DNA of 64,000 bases from JAGWBD01 sp965220615 (lineage in GTDB: Bacteria > Chloroflexota > Anaerolineae > Aggregatilineales > Phototrophicaceae). The stretch is from positions 1,612,001-1,676,000 of the forward strand of contig CBDCQL010000002.1 of NCBI GenBank assembly GCA_965220615.1, written 5' to 3'. The position numbers and the translations under genes are program-made. Under the pieces are notes generated by a model. The model ran no database searches, had not been told where the DNA came from, and saw only the letters and a program-made list of their open reading frames with translations. Shown piece after piece: positions 33,430 to 42,820 of the stretch (position 1 is the first letter of the stretch; every line of letters starts with the position of its first letter).

Positions 33430-34296
33430 TCAGGCGAAAATTGCTTCCTGGCCTGCGCTGGCGGCGATCAACGCCTCCTGCTCCTCCAGTGACAAGGGAG
33501 TGAAATCCTCGGCCGCCTGCAACACCAGCGGCAGCAGGCGGGTCTCCCCGGCCATGGGGATGCCCGACACACCGGGCTGCGACAACGCAAAATTGACGCC
33601 CTGCTGAATCCTTGCCTGCGTATCCCAGGGTTCGTACCAGGTGTGCCAGCGTTTGTCGCGATCACCCCATGGGCCTTTGGCGATGGACTTGATAGCCATC
33701 ACCCCTACGTCCCGTTCCTGACAACGCGCCAGCAGGCGTTCGGCGTATCTCCGGTAGTCCGCGATGCCGAAGAGCACCGGATTCACGGGAAACAGAACGC
33801 TGTCGAAATCGAAACGCTCAAGAGCCTCGTAGAACAGGCGCGGGGCCTGCAGTCCGTGCCCGGTGATGCCGATAAACCGCGTCAGCCCTTCATCGCGTGC
33901 GCGGCGCATGGCCTTCAGCGCGCCATCCGCAGCGGTTGCCGCGTCCAGATTGTCATCATCGACGACGCCATGAATCTGCGCGAGGTCCATCTGCTCGCAG
34001 CGTAGCAACGCCAGGGAACGGTTGATCTCGGCCCAAGCGCCTGCATGGTTTCGCTGCACCGTCTTGGTGCCGACGAACACCTGGTCGCGATGCCGCTCCA
34101 GCCAGGGGCCCAGCCGGGTTTCGGCCATGCCATTGCCGTAGCCCGCGGCGAAGTCGTAGTGGTTGACACCGGCGGCGAGCGCCTGGTCAAGGGCCTCCTC
34201 CGCTTCTGCGACGTCGATCAGGGGGTGGAAGGCCGCTCCACCAAATATGGCGATCGAACTCCGGTGTCCGCTGCGCCCAAAGCGCCTGGTTTCCAT
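33430..34296 (-). CDS. Aldo/keto reductase
   Basis: A 288-residue TIM-barrel oxidoreductase using NAD(P)H. The catalytic tetrad is visible: Asp48 and Tyr53 (HYDFAAGYGNG), Lys78 (VFVGTKT) and His109 (LAQIHGV). SLALLRCEQMDL and ITGHGL fit the AKR families acting on sugars and small aldehydes. I chose the ATG giving METRRFGRSG, preceded by AAAGGAGA at a good distance; a longer in-frame ATG lacks this. It ends two bases from the stop of the convergent GT-C gene. Substrate not predictable. Confidence 0.9.
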   Translation of the reverse strand: METRRFGRSGHRSSIAIFGGAAFHPLIDVAEAEEALDQALAAGVNHYDFAAGYGNGMAETRLGPWLERHRDQVFVGTKTVQRNHAGAWAEINRSLALLRCEQMDLAQIHGVVDDDNLDAATAADGALKAMRRARDEGLTRFIGITGHGLQAPRLFYEALERFDFDSVLFPVNPVLFGIADYRRYAERLLARCQERDVGVMAIKSIAKGPWGDRDKRWHTWYEPWDTQARIQQGVNFALSQPGVSGIPMAGETRLLPLVLQAAEDFTPLSLEEQEALIAASAGQEAIFA

Positions 34297-34416
34297 GCGA
34301 AATCTCCTTTGACGTCTGCCCCCGACACGTTTCATGCCGGCGCTCCATACTAACCCGACACAAGCGCAGAAGTCATATCCCCTGGCACAAGAGGGTCGTC
34401 CTGCGCATCCGCCAGG

Positions 34417-36831
34417 TTACTCGCCCTGACCCACCTGAATTGCCGTTGGCAACAGGCCGGCCTGGCCGTCCCGGGTCTGCCCGCCCTGCACAGGCAGGCG
34501 AATGATTTCTCCTCCTCCGGTGGCGCGATAAAGCACAACCAGAATCCGGTAGTCGCCGGCGGGCAGGTCCGCTGGCAGGCGCAGGGCGCGATTGTCCAGT
34601 TGGGTGACGCCCGGCGGCCAGTCCGTGGTGGGCAGGAACCCGGCCTGCGGCGCGCTGTCCCAGCCCTGCACGGCCGGAGGGCTTTCCGGCCGGGCCAGGA
34701 ACCAGGCGACAGTCCAGGAGTCGTCGACGCTCGTGTCCGCGTACCAGAAAAGCGTGATGGGTAAGGATTCACCTGGATCATAGCGAGTCCCGCGCGGCAG
34801 GTTGTAGCCGATGAGCTGAATCTGTTCGCCATAGCGCAGGCTCGCCCGTCTCTCCGGCACCGCGGGCAGGAGCGGGTCAGGTGCGATGCTCGTGTCGTAC
34901 TCGATCAGGCGCGCGCGCGGGCCGCTCTCGATTTCCCGTATAGGATAATGATTGCGCGCGAGGTAGCGCTCGACCGGTCGGACGCTCCAGGGGAGCCATG
35001 GACCGTTGGCGGCCAGCAACCAGAGGCGCTCCCGGTAGCCGGCGAGGGCAGCGATCTGCTGCATGGCGCTTCCCTGCAACAAGACTTCGGGATTGTCGGA
35101 GGCAATTCTGGCCTCTTGCTCCGGGCTGCCTTTTTCACCTGGGTGAAAAGGCAGGCTGACAAGCCGTGGTCTGGTGAATTTGGCGTAATTCAGCAGCCAG
35201 GGCGCCAGTTCCAGGTCATTGAGCAACACCAGATCATCCGGCCCGGTGAGTTGCGGCACATCAGCCAGCAGGCTGGCCAGGTCATCGTTGGGCGCGCCAT
35301 AGAGCGGGTCCGGCGGCAGGAGTGCCAGGGCCGCAAGCATTAGCAGCAACATGACGGGCGGAAGCAGCAGGGTTGCCAGACGATTGCTGCCCGATCTTTC
35401 CGCGTCCGGCCGCAATCGGCCCCGGATTTGCAGCGCCGCCAGCGTCGCCGTCGCGCCAAAGAGCAGGAGCCAGCCTGGCGCCTGCATCCGCAGCCAGGCG
35501 AAGTCCCAGGCTTGCTGACTCCAGAGACCCGGGATGACCACCTGGCGCAGCCAGCGCAGGACATTCATCCCGCCGCCCCAGTCGCCGTAGCCCCCGGATT
35601 CTGGTGGCAAGGCCTTGCCATACGCTTCCCAGGGCAGGGAGACGCCGCTGATCTGCACCCAGACGCTGTACGCCAGCAACAGCGATACCGGGAGGACCAG
35701 GCCGCGTGAACGGCTCCTGTGCGTGACCCGCTCGAATACGGGCATGGCCGACAGCAACAGAAAGGGGACAACCGGCACGAGGAAGCGCGGGGGCCAGGAC
35801 AGACCGCCGAACCACTGGCTGTCAAGGTAGATGGAACTGGCCAGCGCAAAGACCAGCATCATCGCCAGTGCGACCAGGGCCTGGCGAGCGCGGCACTCGC
35901 GCCACAGGATCCAGCCACCTGGCAGGGCGAGCAACAATACCGGTGAGGTGCCCCACAGGCTGCCACCGGGGCTGATCAAATAGCTGTGGATTCGCCGGAC
36001 CTGTTCAGCGGGATCAAGCCGGCCCAGATGCCAGAAAACAGTCCGTATCTCCTTTTGGAAACCGGGGCTGGCGACCAAAACGAGCGCAAGAATCAGGAGC
36101 ATTAGCAGGGCAAGCAAGGCGTTCCGCCTGTGAAGGGCGCGAAATGCCGATCGCTCCGGCAGGGCGATGATCAGCAGCGCAGGTACGGCCAGCAAAGTCG
36201 ACTGATGGGACAGAGGCAGCAGCAGCAACGTTGCCAGCGCCAGCAAAATTGGGATGGGCGCGCTCCACCGCTGTTGGCGCAGGCGCTCCAGTTGATAGCC
36301 TGCCAGCAAGACCATGAACAGGGCCAGGGGCGCCTGAAAGAAACTGTCGCTGTAGGGCCAGACGATCGTCGCCAGCCCCAGCGCAGTGCTGCCCAGAACG
36401 GCAGCCGCTCCGCTGTAGCCACATGCCCGGGCATACAGAAAAAAAAGGCCGCACGCAGCGGCGCTGACCAACACGTTGAACAGGTAAACGCTGTGGGCCA
36501 GCCCGACGTCCGGCAGCAGCAACGCCAGCCAGTAAAGGGGGGCGGCCAGGACGGGTTGCAGAGGTTCCACGCGAATGTCCGGCAGGGGCGGTTCAGTGAC
36601 TGCCACCTGCAGGTCCCCGGGCCCCGGAGGCACGCTGCCCGCCGCCAGGTCCGCGCGCATGTCTCCAAATCGCACCAGGTTTCCGGTCGCATTGAGCAAC
36701 AGCAGGGCATCGTTGCTGTTGATGCGCCCGCTCCAGGTGATCATATAAACGCTGGCCAGCAGCACAAAAAGCGCCACCGGCACGGCAGGGCGCAAGCGCG
36801 TGTCGCGACGCCCGCCCGTCCCGGAATTCAC
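34417..36831 (-). CDS. GT-C-like membrane protein with C-terminal beta domain
   Basis: An 804-residue protein. A first helix (about 16-34) is followed by SGRINSNDALLLL with Asp41, then about ten helices to residue 530, with WPPRFLVPVVPFLLLSAMP resembling the late conserved region of GT-C enzymes. The soluble C-terminus (about 550-800) ends in a beta domain with IQLIGYNLPRG, ESLPITLFWYADT and PAGDYRILVVLYRATGG; this is the same domain type that is duplicated in the two GT-C paralogues at 22354 and 31217. The start is GTG without an obvious ribosome site. The role in surface glycosylation is inferred; the first loop lacks the usual DE pair. Confidence 0.72.
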   Translation of the reverse strand: MNSGTGGRRDTRLRPAVPVALFVLLASVYMITWSGRINSNDALLLLNATGNLVRFGDMRADLAAGSVPPGPGDLQVAVTEPPLPDIRVEPLQPVLAAPLYWLALLLPDVGLAHSVYLFNVLVSAAACGLFFLYARACGYSGAAAVLGSTALGLATIVWPYSDSFFQAPLALFMVLLAGYQLERLRQQRWSAPIPILLALATLLLLPLSHQSTLLAVPALLIIALPERSAFRALHRRNALLALLMLLILALVLVASPGFQKEIRTVFWHLGRLDPAEQVRRIHSYLISPGGSLWGTSPVLLLALPGGWILWRECRARQALVALAMMLVFALASSIYLDSQWFGGLSWPPRFLVPVVPFLLLSAMPVFERVTHRSRSRGLVLPVSLLLAYSVWVQISGVSLPWEAYGKALPPESGGYGDWGGGMNVLRWLRQVVIPGLWSQQAWDFAWLRMQAPGWLLLFGATATLAALQIRGRLRPDAERSGSNRLATLLLPPVMLLLMLAALALLPPDPLYGAPNDDLASLLADVPQLTGPDDLVLLNDLELAPWLLNYAKFTRPRLVSLPFHPGEKGSPEQEARIASDNPEVLLQGSAMQQIAALAGYRERLWLLAANGPWLPWSVRPVERYLARNHYPIREIESGPRARLIEYDTSIAPDPLLPAVPERRASLRYGEQIQLIGYNLPRGTRYDPGESLPITLFWYADTSVDDSWTVAWFLARPESPPAVQGWDSAPQAGFLPTTDWPPGVTQLDNRALRLPADLPAGDYRILVVLYRATGGGEIIRLPVQGGQTRDGQAGLLPTAIQVGQGE

Positions 36832-36913
36832 GTCAGGCAGCGGCCGGTTGCGCGACTGGTTGGCGGCAGAATACGCAACCTTACATCCGCCGGGGCTTCG
36901 CCAGTGTCATCCC

Positions 36914-39136
36914 TCAAGGCTCGACGTCTTCAACATTGTGGTCCAGATGGTCATCGTCGAAGGGATACATGCGTTCGAGTCGAGGTGGCAGGCGGCGCGC
37001 TTCATTCAACCTCCGCACCAGTGCCGGGTCCACCTGATCGAGCAATCCGAGGTCTTCCAGGGTCCACATGGTGGTCATTGGTCCACTGATATTGGGCCAC
37101 TGTTCTTTCGCCCAGGAATAACGTTGCCCGCAGAACTGCCACACGGCTTCCGGCTGCTCCTGCCAGGTGAATTGCTGGAATTCCTGCCAGATTTCTTCTT
37201 CGGGCGTTCGCGGGAAAAGCGTGCGGACCATGTAATGTTGCACCTGGGCCTCGTCGCGGTCGACACCCGCCCAGTTGTGGCTGTATTTGTCGATGAAGGT
37301 GAAGATGCCATAGTGCGAGTAGTGTTCGATCGTCGCCAACAGTTCGTCCTGGCTGGTCCAGGCTGCCTGGAAGCAGGCTTCCAGTTCTTCGCTGGGTTCC
37401 TCGATCCGCTCTCCATGGAACTGCGCCACCCTGGCCAGCAACCAGGCCTCCGGCAGGATGTCATGCGTGTGACTGATCAGACGGCGGAAACGCTGCGGTT
37501 CAACATTGAATTTCACGAGCGCGCCACTGCTGATCAGTTGCTCCATCCGGTCGGCAATGCCATGCTGACGCGCCTCGTCCCGCGCCCTTTCCCGACCACT
37601 GCGGTACAGCCGCAGCCGACCGGGCAGCTCCGAAAGGCGAATCTCTTCATCGGAAACGGGGAAAACGCGCCGTATGCCGCCCCGGTGCACAAACAACTGA
37701 AACAACAGAATGCAGGTGGCGCCGATGGCAATCGGGAGGATGGCGTCTGTTTTCTGCGTGATGAGCACCAGCAGCATCGCGTAGCTGGCGACCATGCCGC
37801 GGAGCCCCGCAAAGCGCAGCGCCCTTGATTCGGAGGACTTTGGCTGGATGCCGCGTTTCTTAAGCACGTCATCGCCAACCAGAAAGATGGTGGTGCTGAC
37901 CATGGCGAATTCGCTGACGAATCCGAAGGCGTAGTAGGCCTCAACCCGCGTGACGGTCCGAATGACCGGAATCAGGATGGCCGCCACCGCCCAGATGACC
38001 ACCACGCCAACGCGGTCATCCTCGAACTGACGCGGCAGACGTCCCAGACGGGCAGCGTTGGCGGCCACGGCCGCGCCACCGACGTAGCCGCCTCCCTGCG
38101 CCAGCAACAGGATGAAGGCCAGCAGAATGCCGGCCAACCCCAGCAGGCTCGTGCCGGAACCGAAGATTAGTTCATACTGGATCAGCAGGGTGCTGTAGCC
38201 TTCCGTCGCCGGAATGCGCCAGGTGGAAGCCGCGAAGAGCTGAACGATGCCCGTGCCGATCAGAAAAACGGCCGCGATGATCAACGCCGTGTTGATCACC
38301 TTCCATTTCGGACGCGCGGCATGCTTGCCACTGGCCGGAATGACCTCGTAGCCGGAGAATCCCAGCATGGCGCTACTCATCGAACGCAGAAAGAACTGGA
38401 AGAACAGCGCCGTGGACAGGGTCGAAACGTCGCCGCTGGCCTCCACAACGTGGGTCACCACGCCGCTGTTTTCCAGGCCCTGAACGATGGCCGGAACGGC
38501 GTTCGCCAACTCCGGCTGCGCGGCCGCGTTGAGCGCCACCCAGGAGAGCGCGAAAATGGTGAATATGGTGAAGGCGCCGCCGCCCACCAGGAAGAGCGGC
38601 ACGGCGCGTCGAGGCCCGATAATCGACAGCACGGCCATAATGAAGAAGGCGTAGGCCTCCGCCATGGTGATGCGCCACGGCGCCAGTTCCGGGAAGATGA
38701 GGAGCGTTACGTCCGAGGCCGATATCGAACTGATGATGATGGTCAGCACAGCGTCAATGAAAAACAGGCTGGTGCCTACCCAGGAGAGGAAGCGCATGCG
38801 TGGCGGGCCGATGGCCTCCACCAGCGGGCCCGTGCCACCGGCGTTGGGACGCAGATAGGCGCCGGCCTTGTAAGCAGGGACTACTCCGAAAAACAGCATC
38901 ACGGAGAGCACGGCGAAGGCCAGCATGGCGATTTCGTGATAGCCCTGGGCGCCATCAATCGCCAGCAGAGTCTGATAGGCAGCAACACTGAAGGCGTCCG
39001 CCGCAATCTCAAAGACCAGCGCCAGCACACCGAGTCCGGTGCCGCCCAGCAACAGGCCCTCGAACATCAGGCGCGGCAACTTGCGGTCCGCATCCCTGCG
39101 TTCAGTCTGGTTGATATAGCCGTGGAGGAAAAACAT
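36914..39136 (-). CDS. APC-superfamily permease with long soluble C-terminal domain
   Basis: A 740-residue protein. The first 490 residues contain about 12 helices with amino-acid-permease-like features: GGTGPLVEAIG, LGFSGYEVIPASGKHAARP (a helix 6-like break) and LLLAQGGGYVGGAAVAANAARLGRLP. The last 250 residues are hydrophilic and rich in acidic, aromatic and Trp residues (for example WAGVDRDEAQVQHYMVRTLF), which I do not recognise. Such permeases move amino acids or small organic cations by proton or sodium coupling; the tail could be a sensor or regulatory domain. The ATG has CAGGAG 11 bases upstream. It has an extended -10 promoter divergent from the binding-protein operon. Confidence 0.75.
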   Translation of the reverse strand: MFFLHGYINQTERRDADRKLPRLMFEGLLLGGTGLGVLALVFEIAADAFSVAAYQTLLAIDGAQGYHEIAMLAFAVLSVMLFFGVVPAYKAGAYLRPNAGGTGPLVEAIGPPRMRFLSWVGTSLFFIDAVLTIIISSISASDVTLLIFPELAPWRITMAEAYAFFIMAVLSIIGPRRAVPLFLVGGGAFTIFTIFALSWVALNAAAQPELANAVPAIVQGLENSGVVTHVVEASGDVSTLSTALFFQFFLRSMSSAMLGFSGYEVIPASGKHAARPKWKVINTALIIAAVFLIGTGIVQLFAASTWRIPATEGYSTLLIQYELIFGSGTSLLGLAGILLAFILLLAQGGGYVGGAAVAANAARLGRLPRQFEDDRVGVVVIWAVAAILIPVIRTVTRVEAYYAFGFVSEFAMVSTTIFLVGDDVLKKRGIQPKSSESRALRFAGLRGMVASYAMLLVLITQKTDAILPIAIGATCILLFQLFVHRGGIRRVFPVSDEEIRLSELPGRLRLYRSGRERARDEARQHGIADRMEQLISSGALVKFNVEPQRFRRLISHTHDILPEAWLLARVAQFHGERIEEPSEELEACFQAAWTSQDELLATIEHYSHYGIFTFIDKYSHNWAGVDRDEAQVQHYMVRTLFPRTPEEEIWQEFQQFTWQEQPEAVWQFCGQRYSWAKEQWPNISGPMTTMWTLEDLGLLDQVDPALVRRLNEARRLPPRLERMYPFDDDHLDHNVEDVEP

Positions 39137-39191
39137 CGGCGCGCTGCGCTCCTGTTACGCCACGCGGGCAATTGTTTCACGCAACCCCGCA

Positions 39192-39200
39192 ATCATATCA
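39192..39200 (-). promoter_or_regulatory. Extended -10 promoter TGATATGAT for the APC permease
   Basis: The minus strand reads TGATATGAT, an extended -10 (TGn) with TATGAT. A TTGACA lies further upstream (39224-39219) but the 21-base spacing is too long to pair with it. The inferred leader is about 50 bases. Confidence 0.45.
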
Positions 39201-39247
39201 CAGGCCGGGACGGGCACTGTCAACCCACGGCCAGGGCCCTGGCGCAG

Positions 39248-39275
39248 TTGACATCTTCCCTGCATGCGCTAGACT
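39248..39275 (+). promoter_or_regulatory. Promoter of the binding-protein/desaturase/GH116 operon
   Basis: A perfect TTGACA, 16-base spacer and TAGACT. The inferred start is about 35 bases before the ATG. No convincing operator palindrome is visible in the leader. Confidence 0.6.
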
Positions 39276-39316
39276 GCCCTGCGTAAGTATCCATAAAAGT
39301 GACAGGAGACAGTATT

Positions 39317-40657
39317 ATGGAACACAAACGGAGTCTGTCGCGCCGGCAGTTCCTGCAGACCACCGGAGCGGCCGCCGCCTCGGTCACGGCCCTTGGGCTG
39401 CCTTTGAGCGGCGCGCTGGCGCAGGGCGCGCCACCGGCCGAGACCGCCGCCCAAATGGCCGTCTACAACTTCGGTGGCGCCATTCATCAAGGCGTCGCAG
39501 CCGGCGGAATCTCGCGTTTCAACGAGCGCTATCCCAACGTGGTTGTGGAAGACGTGTACGAGCCCTCACAGGCGGGCTGGGGCGGCTACATCACCAACGT
39601 GCAGTTGCGCATCGCCAGCGGCCTGCCGGTTGACCTGATTGCCATGGCCATCGAGGGCACCTGGGAGACCATCTTCCAGGGGATCGTGATCCCGCTTGAT
39701 GACTATATTGCCGAAGACGAAGGTCTTCAGGCTGTGGTCTCTGAAGTCCATCCATCCCTGCATGACGCCCTCAAGGTCCCCCGTGGCCCGGAAGGCACGA
39801 CCTACTACATCACGCGTGAGTGGAACAACATGATAATCCACATCAACACGCGCATGTTTGAGGAGGCCGGTCTGGACTATCCCAACCCGGAGTGGACCTG
39901 GGATGAGTTCGTGGAGACCGCCCAGATCCTGACGACGGGTGAAGGCGAGGACAAGGTCTTCGGTTTCGCCATCCCCTACTTCAACTTCGGCATGGCGCCC
40001 TGGTGGCACACCAACGAGACGGCTACCGTGACTGACGACTGGCTTGGCTCCAACCTCGACGACCCGAACATGCTGGAATCGCTGCAGTTCCTGCGCTCAC
40101 TGGTGCATGAACACGGCGTTTCGCCGGACGTGTTTGGCAGTGGCATGACCGAACTCTTCGTCTCCGGCAAGACCGCCATGTCGGCGGGAGGTCGCTGGCC
40201 TTTCGCCACGTACATCGCCAACGACTTTTACGACGTGGACATCGTCCCCTGGCCGCGCAACCGCGCCGGCACCACCGTCTTTGGTTCCGGCGGTTATGCC
40301 ATCACGACCTCCGCAGCCGATCCCTACCTGGCGATCGAACTCATCAAGGACATGACGGACCATCAAACGGACGTCGATGCCATCGCCGGCGGCACCTACC
40401 TGCCCGCGCGCGAATCCTCGACTGTTGACAGCGAGCAATTCAACGCCTTCCCTGAACACGCGCATTACTTCTTCGGCAGTCTCGACGACATCAAGCCCAT
40501 TCCTTCGCCCCCCAACTTCGCCGAGGTCGAGAGCATCTTCACCCGCAACGTGGACAACGTGATGAACAACTCGGTCTCCGCCGAGGAAGGCCTTGCCGCC
40601 GCTCACGAAGAGTTGACGGAAGCAATGGCCGACCTGCGCGAGCGCATGGGCGTTTAG
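39317..40657 (+). CDS. Tat-exported extracellular solute-binding protein (family 1)
   Basis: A 446-residue sugar-type binding protein. Its N-terminus is a twin-arginine signal, SRRQFLQTTGAAAASVTAL, ending near ALAQG at about residue 38. The mature part has family features YNFGGAIHQG, EEAGLDYPNPEWTWDEFVE (the WTWDEF block of SBP family 1) and GGYAITTSAADPYLAIELI. Family members bind oligosaccharides or glycosides for ABC importers. ATG 39317 has AGGAGA at the right distance. A strong hairpin follows the gene, then the desaturase and two permeases. A lipoprotein cysteine is not visible, so anchoring is unclear. Confidence 0.93.
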   Translation: MEHKRSLSRRQFLQTTGAAAASVTALGLPLSGALAQGAPPAETAAQMAVYNFGGAIHQGVAAGGISRFNERYPNVVVEDVYEPSQAGWGGYITNVQLRIASGLPVDLIAMAIEGTWETIFQGIVIPLDDYIAEDEGLQAVVSEVHPSLHDALKVPRGPEGTTYYITREWNNMIIHINTRMFEEAGLDYPNPEWTWDEFVETAQILTTGEGEDKVFGFAIPYFNFGMAPWWHTNETATVTDDWLGSNLDDPNMLESLQFLRSLVHEHGVSPDVFGSGMTELFVSGKTAMSAGGRWPFATYIANDFYDVDIVPWPRNRAGTTVFGSGGYAITTSAADPYLAIELIKDMTDHQTDVDAIAGGTYLPARESSTVDSEQFNAFPEHAHYFFGSLDDIKPIPSPPNFAEVESIFTRNVDNVMNNSVSAEEGLAAAHEELTEAMADLRERMGV

Positions 40658-40668
40658 GCGCCTGTTCT

Positions 40669-40706
40669 GTTCCGCACCTGGCTGACAACCCGGCCAGGTG
40701 CGGAAC
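40669..40706 (+). terminator. Intercistronic hairpin after the binding-protein gene
   Basis: A perfect 14-bp stem (GTTCCGCACCTGGC with GCCAGGTGCGGAAC) around a 10-base loop, without a following T run. In import operons such hairpins commonly protect the binding-protein message and lower downstream expression; a partial terminator is also possible. I read it as an expression-balancing element. Confidence 0.7.
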
Positions 40707-40723
40707 CTGTGTGAGAGCGATCC

Positions 40724-41902
40724 GTGCCGTCGATCTTCCACAAACTGTTGCAGGAAAGGCCCGCCGTTTCCTGCGGCGGTGTGGGCGACCTGGCGCGCCC
40801 GATCGACCCTTATTCCGAACGACCGCGGCCCCTGGCCATGCGGCCCGACCCGGGCGAACGGGTCGACTGGTACCGCACTCCCTTGCCCCGTCAGACGCTC
40901 GCCGAACTCAATCGCCGCAGTGACCTGAAAGGTGCGCTACAGACCCTGGGAATGCTGGGCCTGTTTCTGTTGAGCGGGGGCGCGGCCTGGTATTCGTCGC
41001 AACATTTCCCCTGGCCCCTGACCCTGTTGCTGGTTTTCGTGCACGGCAGCCTGTATGGCTTCAACATCAACGGTGTACACGAATTGTCGCACCGCAGCGT
41101 CTTTCGCACCAAGGCGCTCAACGAGATTTTTGTTCACGTTTTTGCCTTCCTGGGCATGCACAGTGTGGTGTACTTTCGCCATTCCCACCTCCTGCATCAT
41201 CTTTACACGCTGCATCCTCCCGACGATCTGGAAGTCGTGTTGCCCCTAGAATACGACCTTCGCTGTTTCCTGAAGACCGGTTTCTTCAATCCGCTCGGCG
41301 TCCGCTACAAGTTTCAGGGCCTGGTCCGCTGGAGCCGGGGCCGATTTACTGAAGGCTATGAACTGGACGTGCTGTTCCCGCCCACAGAACCGGCCAGACG
41401 GCGGGCCATCATGCGCGAAGCCCGTTTCCTTCTGGGCGGGCATTTTCTGCTGGCAGCCCTGGCGCTGCTGTCCGGGCAATGGATGTTGATCGTTCTGGTT
41501 ACCCTGGCCAATTTCTACGGCCAGTGGCTGCTGTTCCTGCTGAACAACACCCAGCACGTGGGGCTCAGGGACAACGTGCCGGACTTTCGCCTTTGTACCC
41601 GTACCTTTCACGTCAATCCCTTCTTTCGCTTTCTCTACTGGCATATGAACTACCATATCGAACATCACATGTATGCGGCCGTGCCTTGCTACAATTTGCG
41701 TCGGCTGCACGAGGCCATCCGGCACGACCTGCCTCCCGTCACCAATGGTCTGGTGGCCACCTGGCGCGAAATCATCGCCATCATGCGCAGGCAGCACGAG
41801 GACCCGACCTGGCAACACCGCGTGACCTTGCCGGCCGGCGCCAGTCCGCCGCGCGAATTCACGTCACCAGAACAGTTGAAACTTGAACCGGAAGCCGTAT
41901 GA
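40724..41902 (+). CDS. Fatty acid desaturase family membrane protein
   Basis: A 392-residue integral di-iron enzyme of the FA_desaturase family. The three histidine boxes are present: HELSH (119-123), HSHLLHH (153-159) and HIEHH (311-315, in NYHIEHHMYAAVPCYN). Hydrophobic pairs at about 75-112 and 225-265 fit the usual topology. Family members desaturate or hydroxylate acyl chains, sphingoid bases or carotenoids. The start is GTG (MPSIFHKLL); ATG 40838 is a shorter option. It lies between the binding protein and the first permease and overlaps the latter by ATGA, so it is an integral part of the operon. No electron-donor gene is nearby. Substrate unknown; lipid or glycolipid is inferred from GH116 in the same operon. 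Confidence 0.88.
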   Translation: MPSIFHKLLQERPAVSCGGVGDLARPIDPYSERPRPLAMRPDPGERVDWYRTPLPRQTLAELNRRSDLKGALQTLGMLGLFLLSGGAAWYSSQHFPWPLTLLLVFVHGSLYGFNINGVHELSHRSVFRTKALNEIFVHVFAFLGMHSVVYFRHSHLLHHLYTLHPPDDLEVVLPLEYDLRCFLKTGFFNPLGVRYKFQGLVRWSRGRFTEGYELDVLFPPTEPARRRAIMREARFLLGGHFLLAALALLSGQWMLIVLVTLANFYGQWLLFLLNNTQHVGLRDNVPDFRLCTRTFHVNPFFRFLYWHMNYHIEHHMYAAVPCYNLRRLHEAIRHDLPPVTNGLVATWREIIAIMRRQHEDPTWQHRVTLPAGASPPREFTSPEQLKLEPEAV

Positions 41903-42804
41903 ACACCACGCGTCAGCCCCTGATCTCGCCAAAGTGGAGCGAATCGCTGACAGGCTATCTCTTCATCCTGCCAACCCTCATCGGCTTTGCGATCTTCATT
42001 CTTTACCCCATCCTCGAGTCCATACGAATCAGCTTTCTGGACTTCAATATCCTGCGCGACTCGGAATACATCGGGCTTGAGAATTACATCGAGATTTTTG
42101 AGGACAAAAGGGTCGCCACGGTCTACAGCAACACCTTCGTCTTCACGATTTTCGCCGTCTTCTTCAATGCCGGTGTGGGCCTGTTGCTGGCGGTCGCGCT
42201 AAACAGGCGCATGCCCACTTTCATTCGCAACCTGTATCGTTCCGTCTTTTTCTTTCCCCTGCTGGTGGCGCACACTTACATCGCCGTCATCTGGCAGTTT
42301 CTTTACCACAGGGACCTCGGCGTCCTGAACTATTACCTGAGTCTGGTTGGCGTCGCGGCCATCCCCTGGTTGAGCCAGGGCAACTGGGCCATGGTGGCCA
42401 TCATCATCATGGACGTCTGGAAGAATACCGGCTTTGCCATGCTGGTCTTTCTGGCCGGTCTGCAGAACATTCCCAACGAATTTTACGAATCTGCACAGTT
42501 GGACGGCGCCAACGGGCGCCAAGTCTTTTTCCGAATTACCCTGCCCCTGCTCAGCCCTACGATCTTCTTCATCCTGGTCATCTTCATGATCGGCGCGCTG
42601 CAGGTCTTTGACACCATTCAGGTGTTGACCAGGGGAGGACCAGGGGATTCAACCCGCAGCGTTGTGATGTATATCTACGAAAAGGCCTTCCAGCGCTTCG
42701 ACATGGGTTACGCAGCGGCAGTCTCGATGACGCTCTTCGCGATCATCCTGGTGCTAACCCTTATTCAGTTCCGCATTGGCCGGCGCTGGGTCCATTACGA
42801 ATGA
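41899..42804 (+). CDS. Sugar ABC transporter permease (MalF type)
   Basis: A 301-residue inner-membrane importer subunit with six helices, beginning LTGYLFILPTLIGFAIFILYP. The EAA loop that contacts the ATPase is EFYESAQLDGANGRQVFFRI with the following TLPLLSPT. The family is BPD_transp_1, COG1175. It pairs with the next gene. No ATPase gene is in the operon; a shared MsmK/UgpC-type ATPase elsewhere is the usual solution. The ATG is coupled to the desaturase stop. Confidence 0.93.
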   Translation: MNTTRQPLISPKWSESLTGYLFILPTLIGFAIFILYPILESIRISFLDFNILRDSEYIGLENYIEIFEDKRVATVYSNTFVFTIFAVFFNAGVGLLLAVALNRRMPTFIRNLYRSVFFFPLLVAHTYIAVIWQFLYHRDLGVLNYYLSLVGVAAIPWLSQGNWAMVAIIIMDVWKNTGFAMLVFLAGLQNIPNEFYESAQLDGANGRQVFFRITLPLLSPTIFFILVIFMIGALQVFDTIQVLTRGGPGDSTRSVVMYIYEKAFQRFDMGYAAAVSMTLFAIILVLTLIQFRIGRRWVHYE

Positions 42805-42820
42805 GCGACAGGGCGTGCGT

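Noticed and set aside
34349..34416. CCTGGC/GCCAGG inverted repeat after the GT-C gene as a terminator
   Set aside because: Only six paired bases, a 24-base loop and no T run.
39219..39224. Minus-strand TTGACA as the -35 of the APC permease promoter
   Set aside because: The 21-base gap to TATGAT is too long; the extended -10 alone is more plausible.
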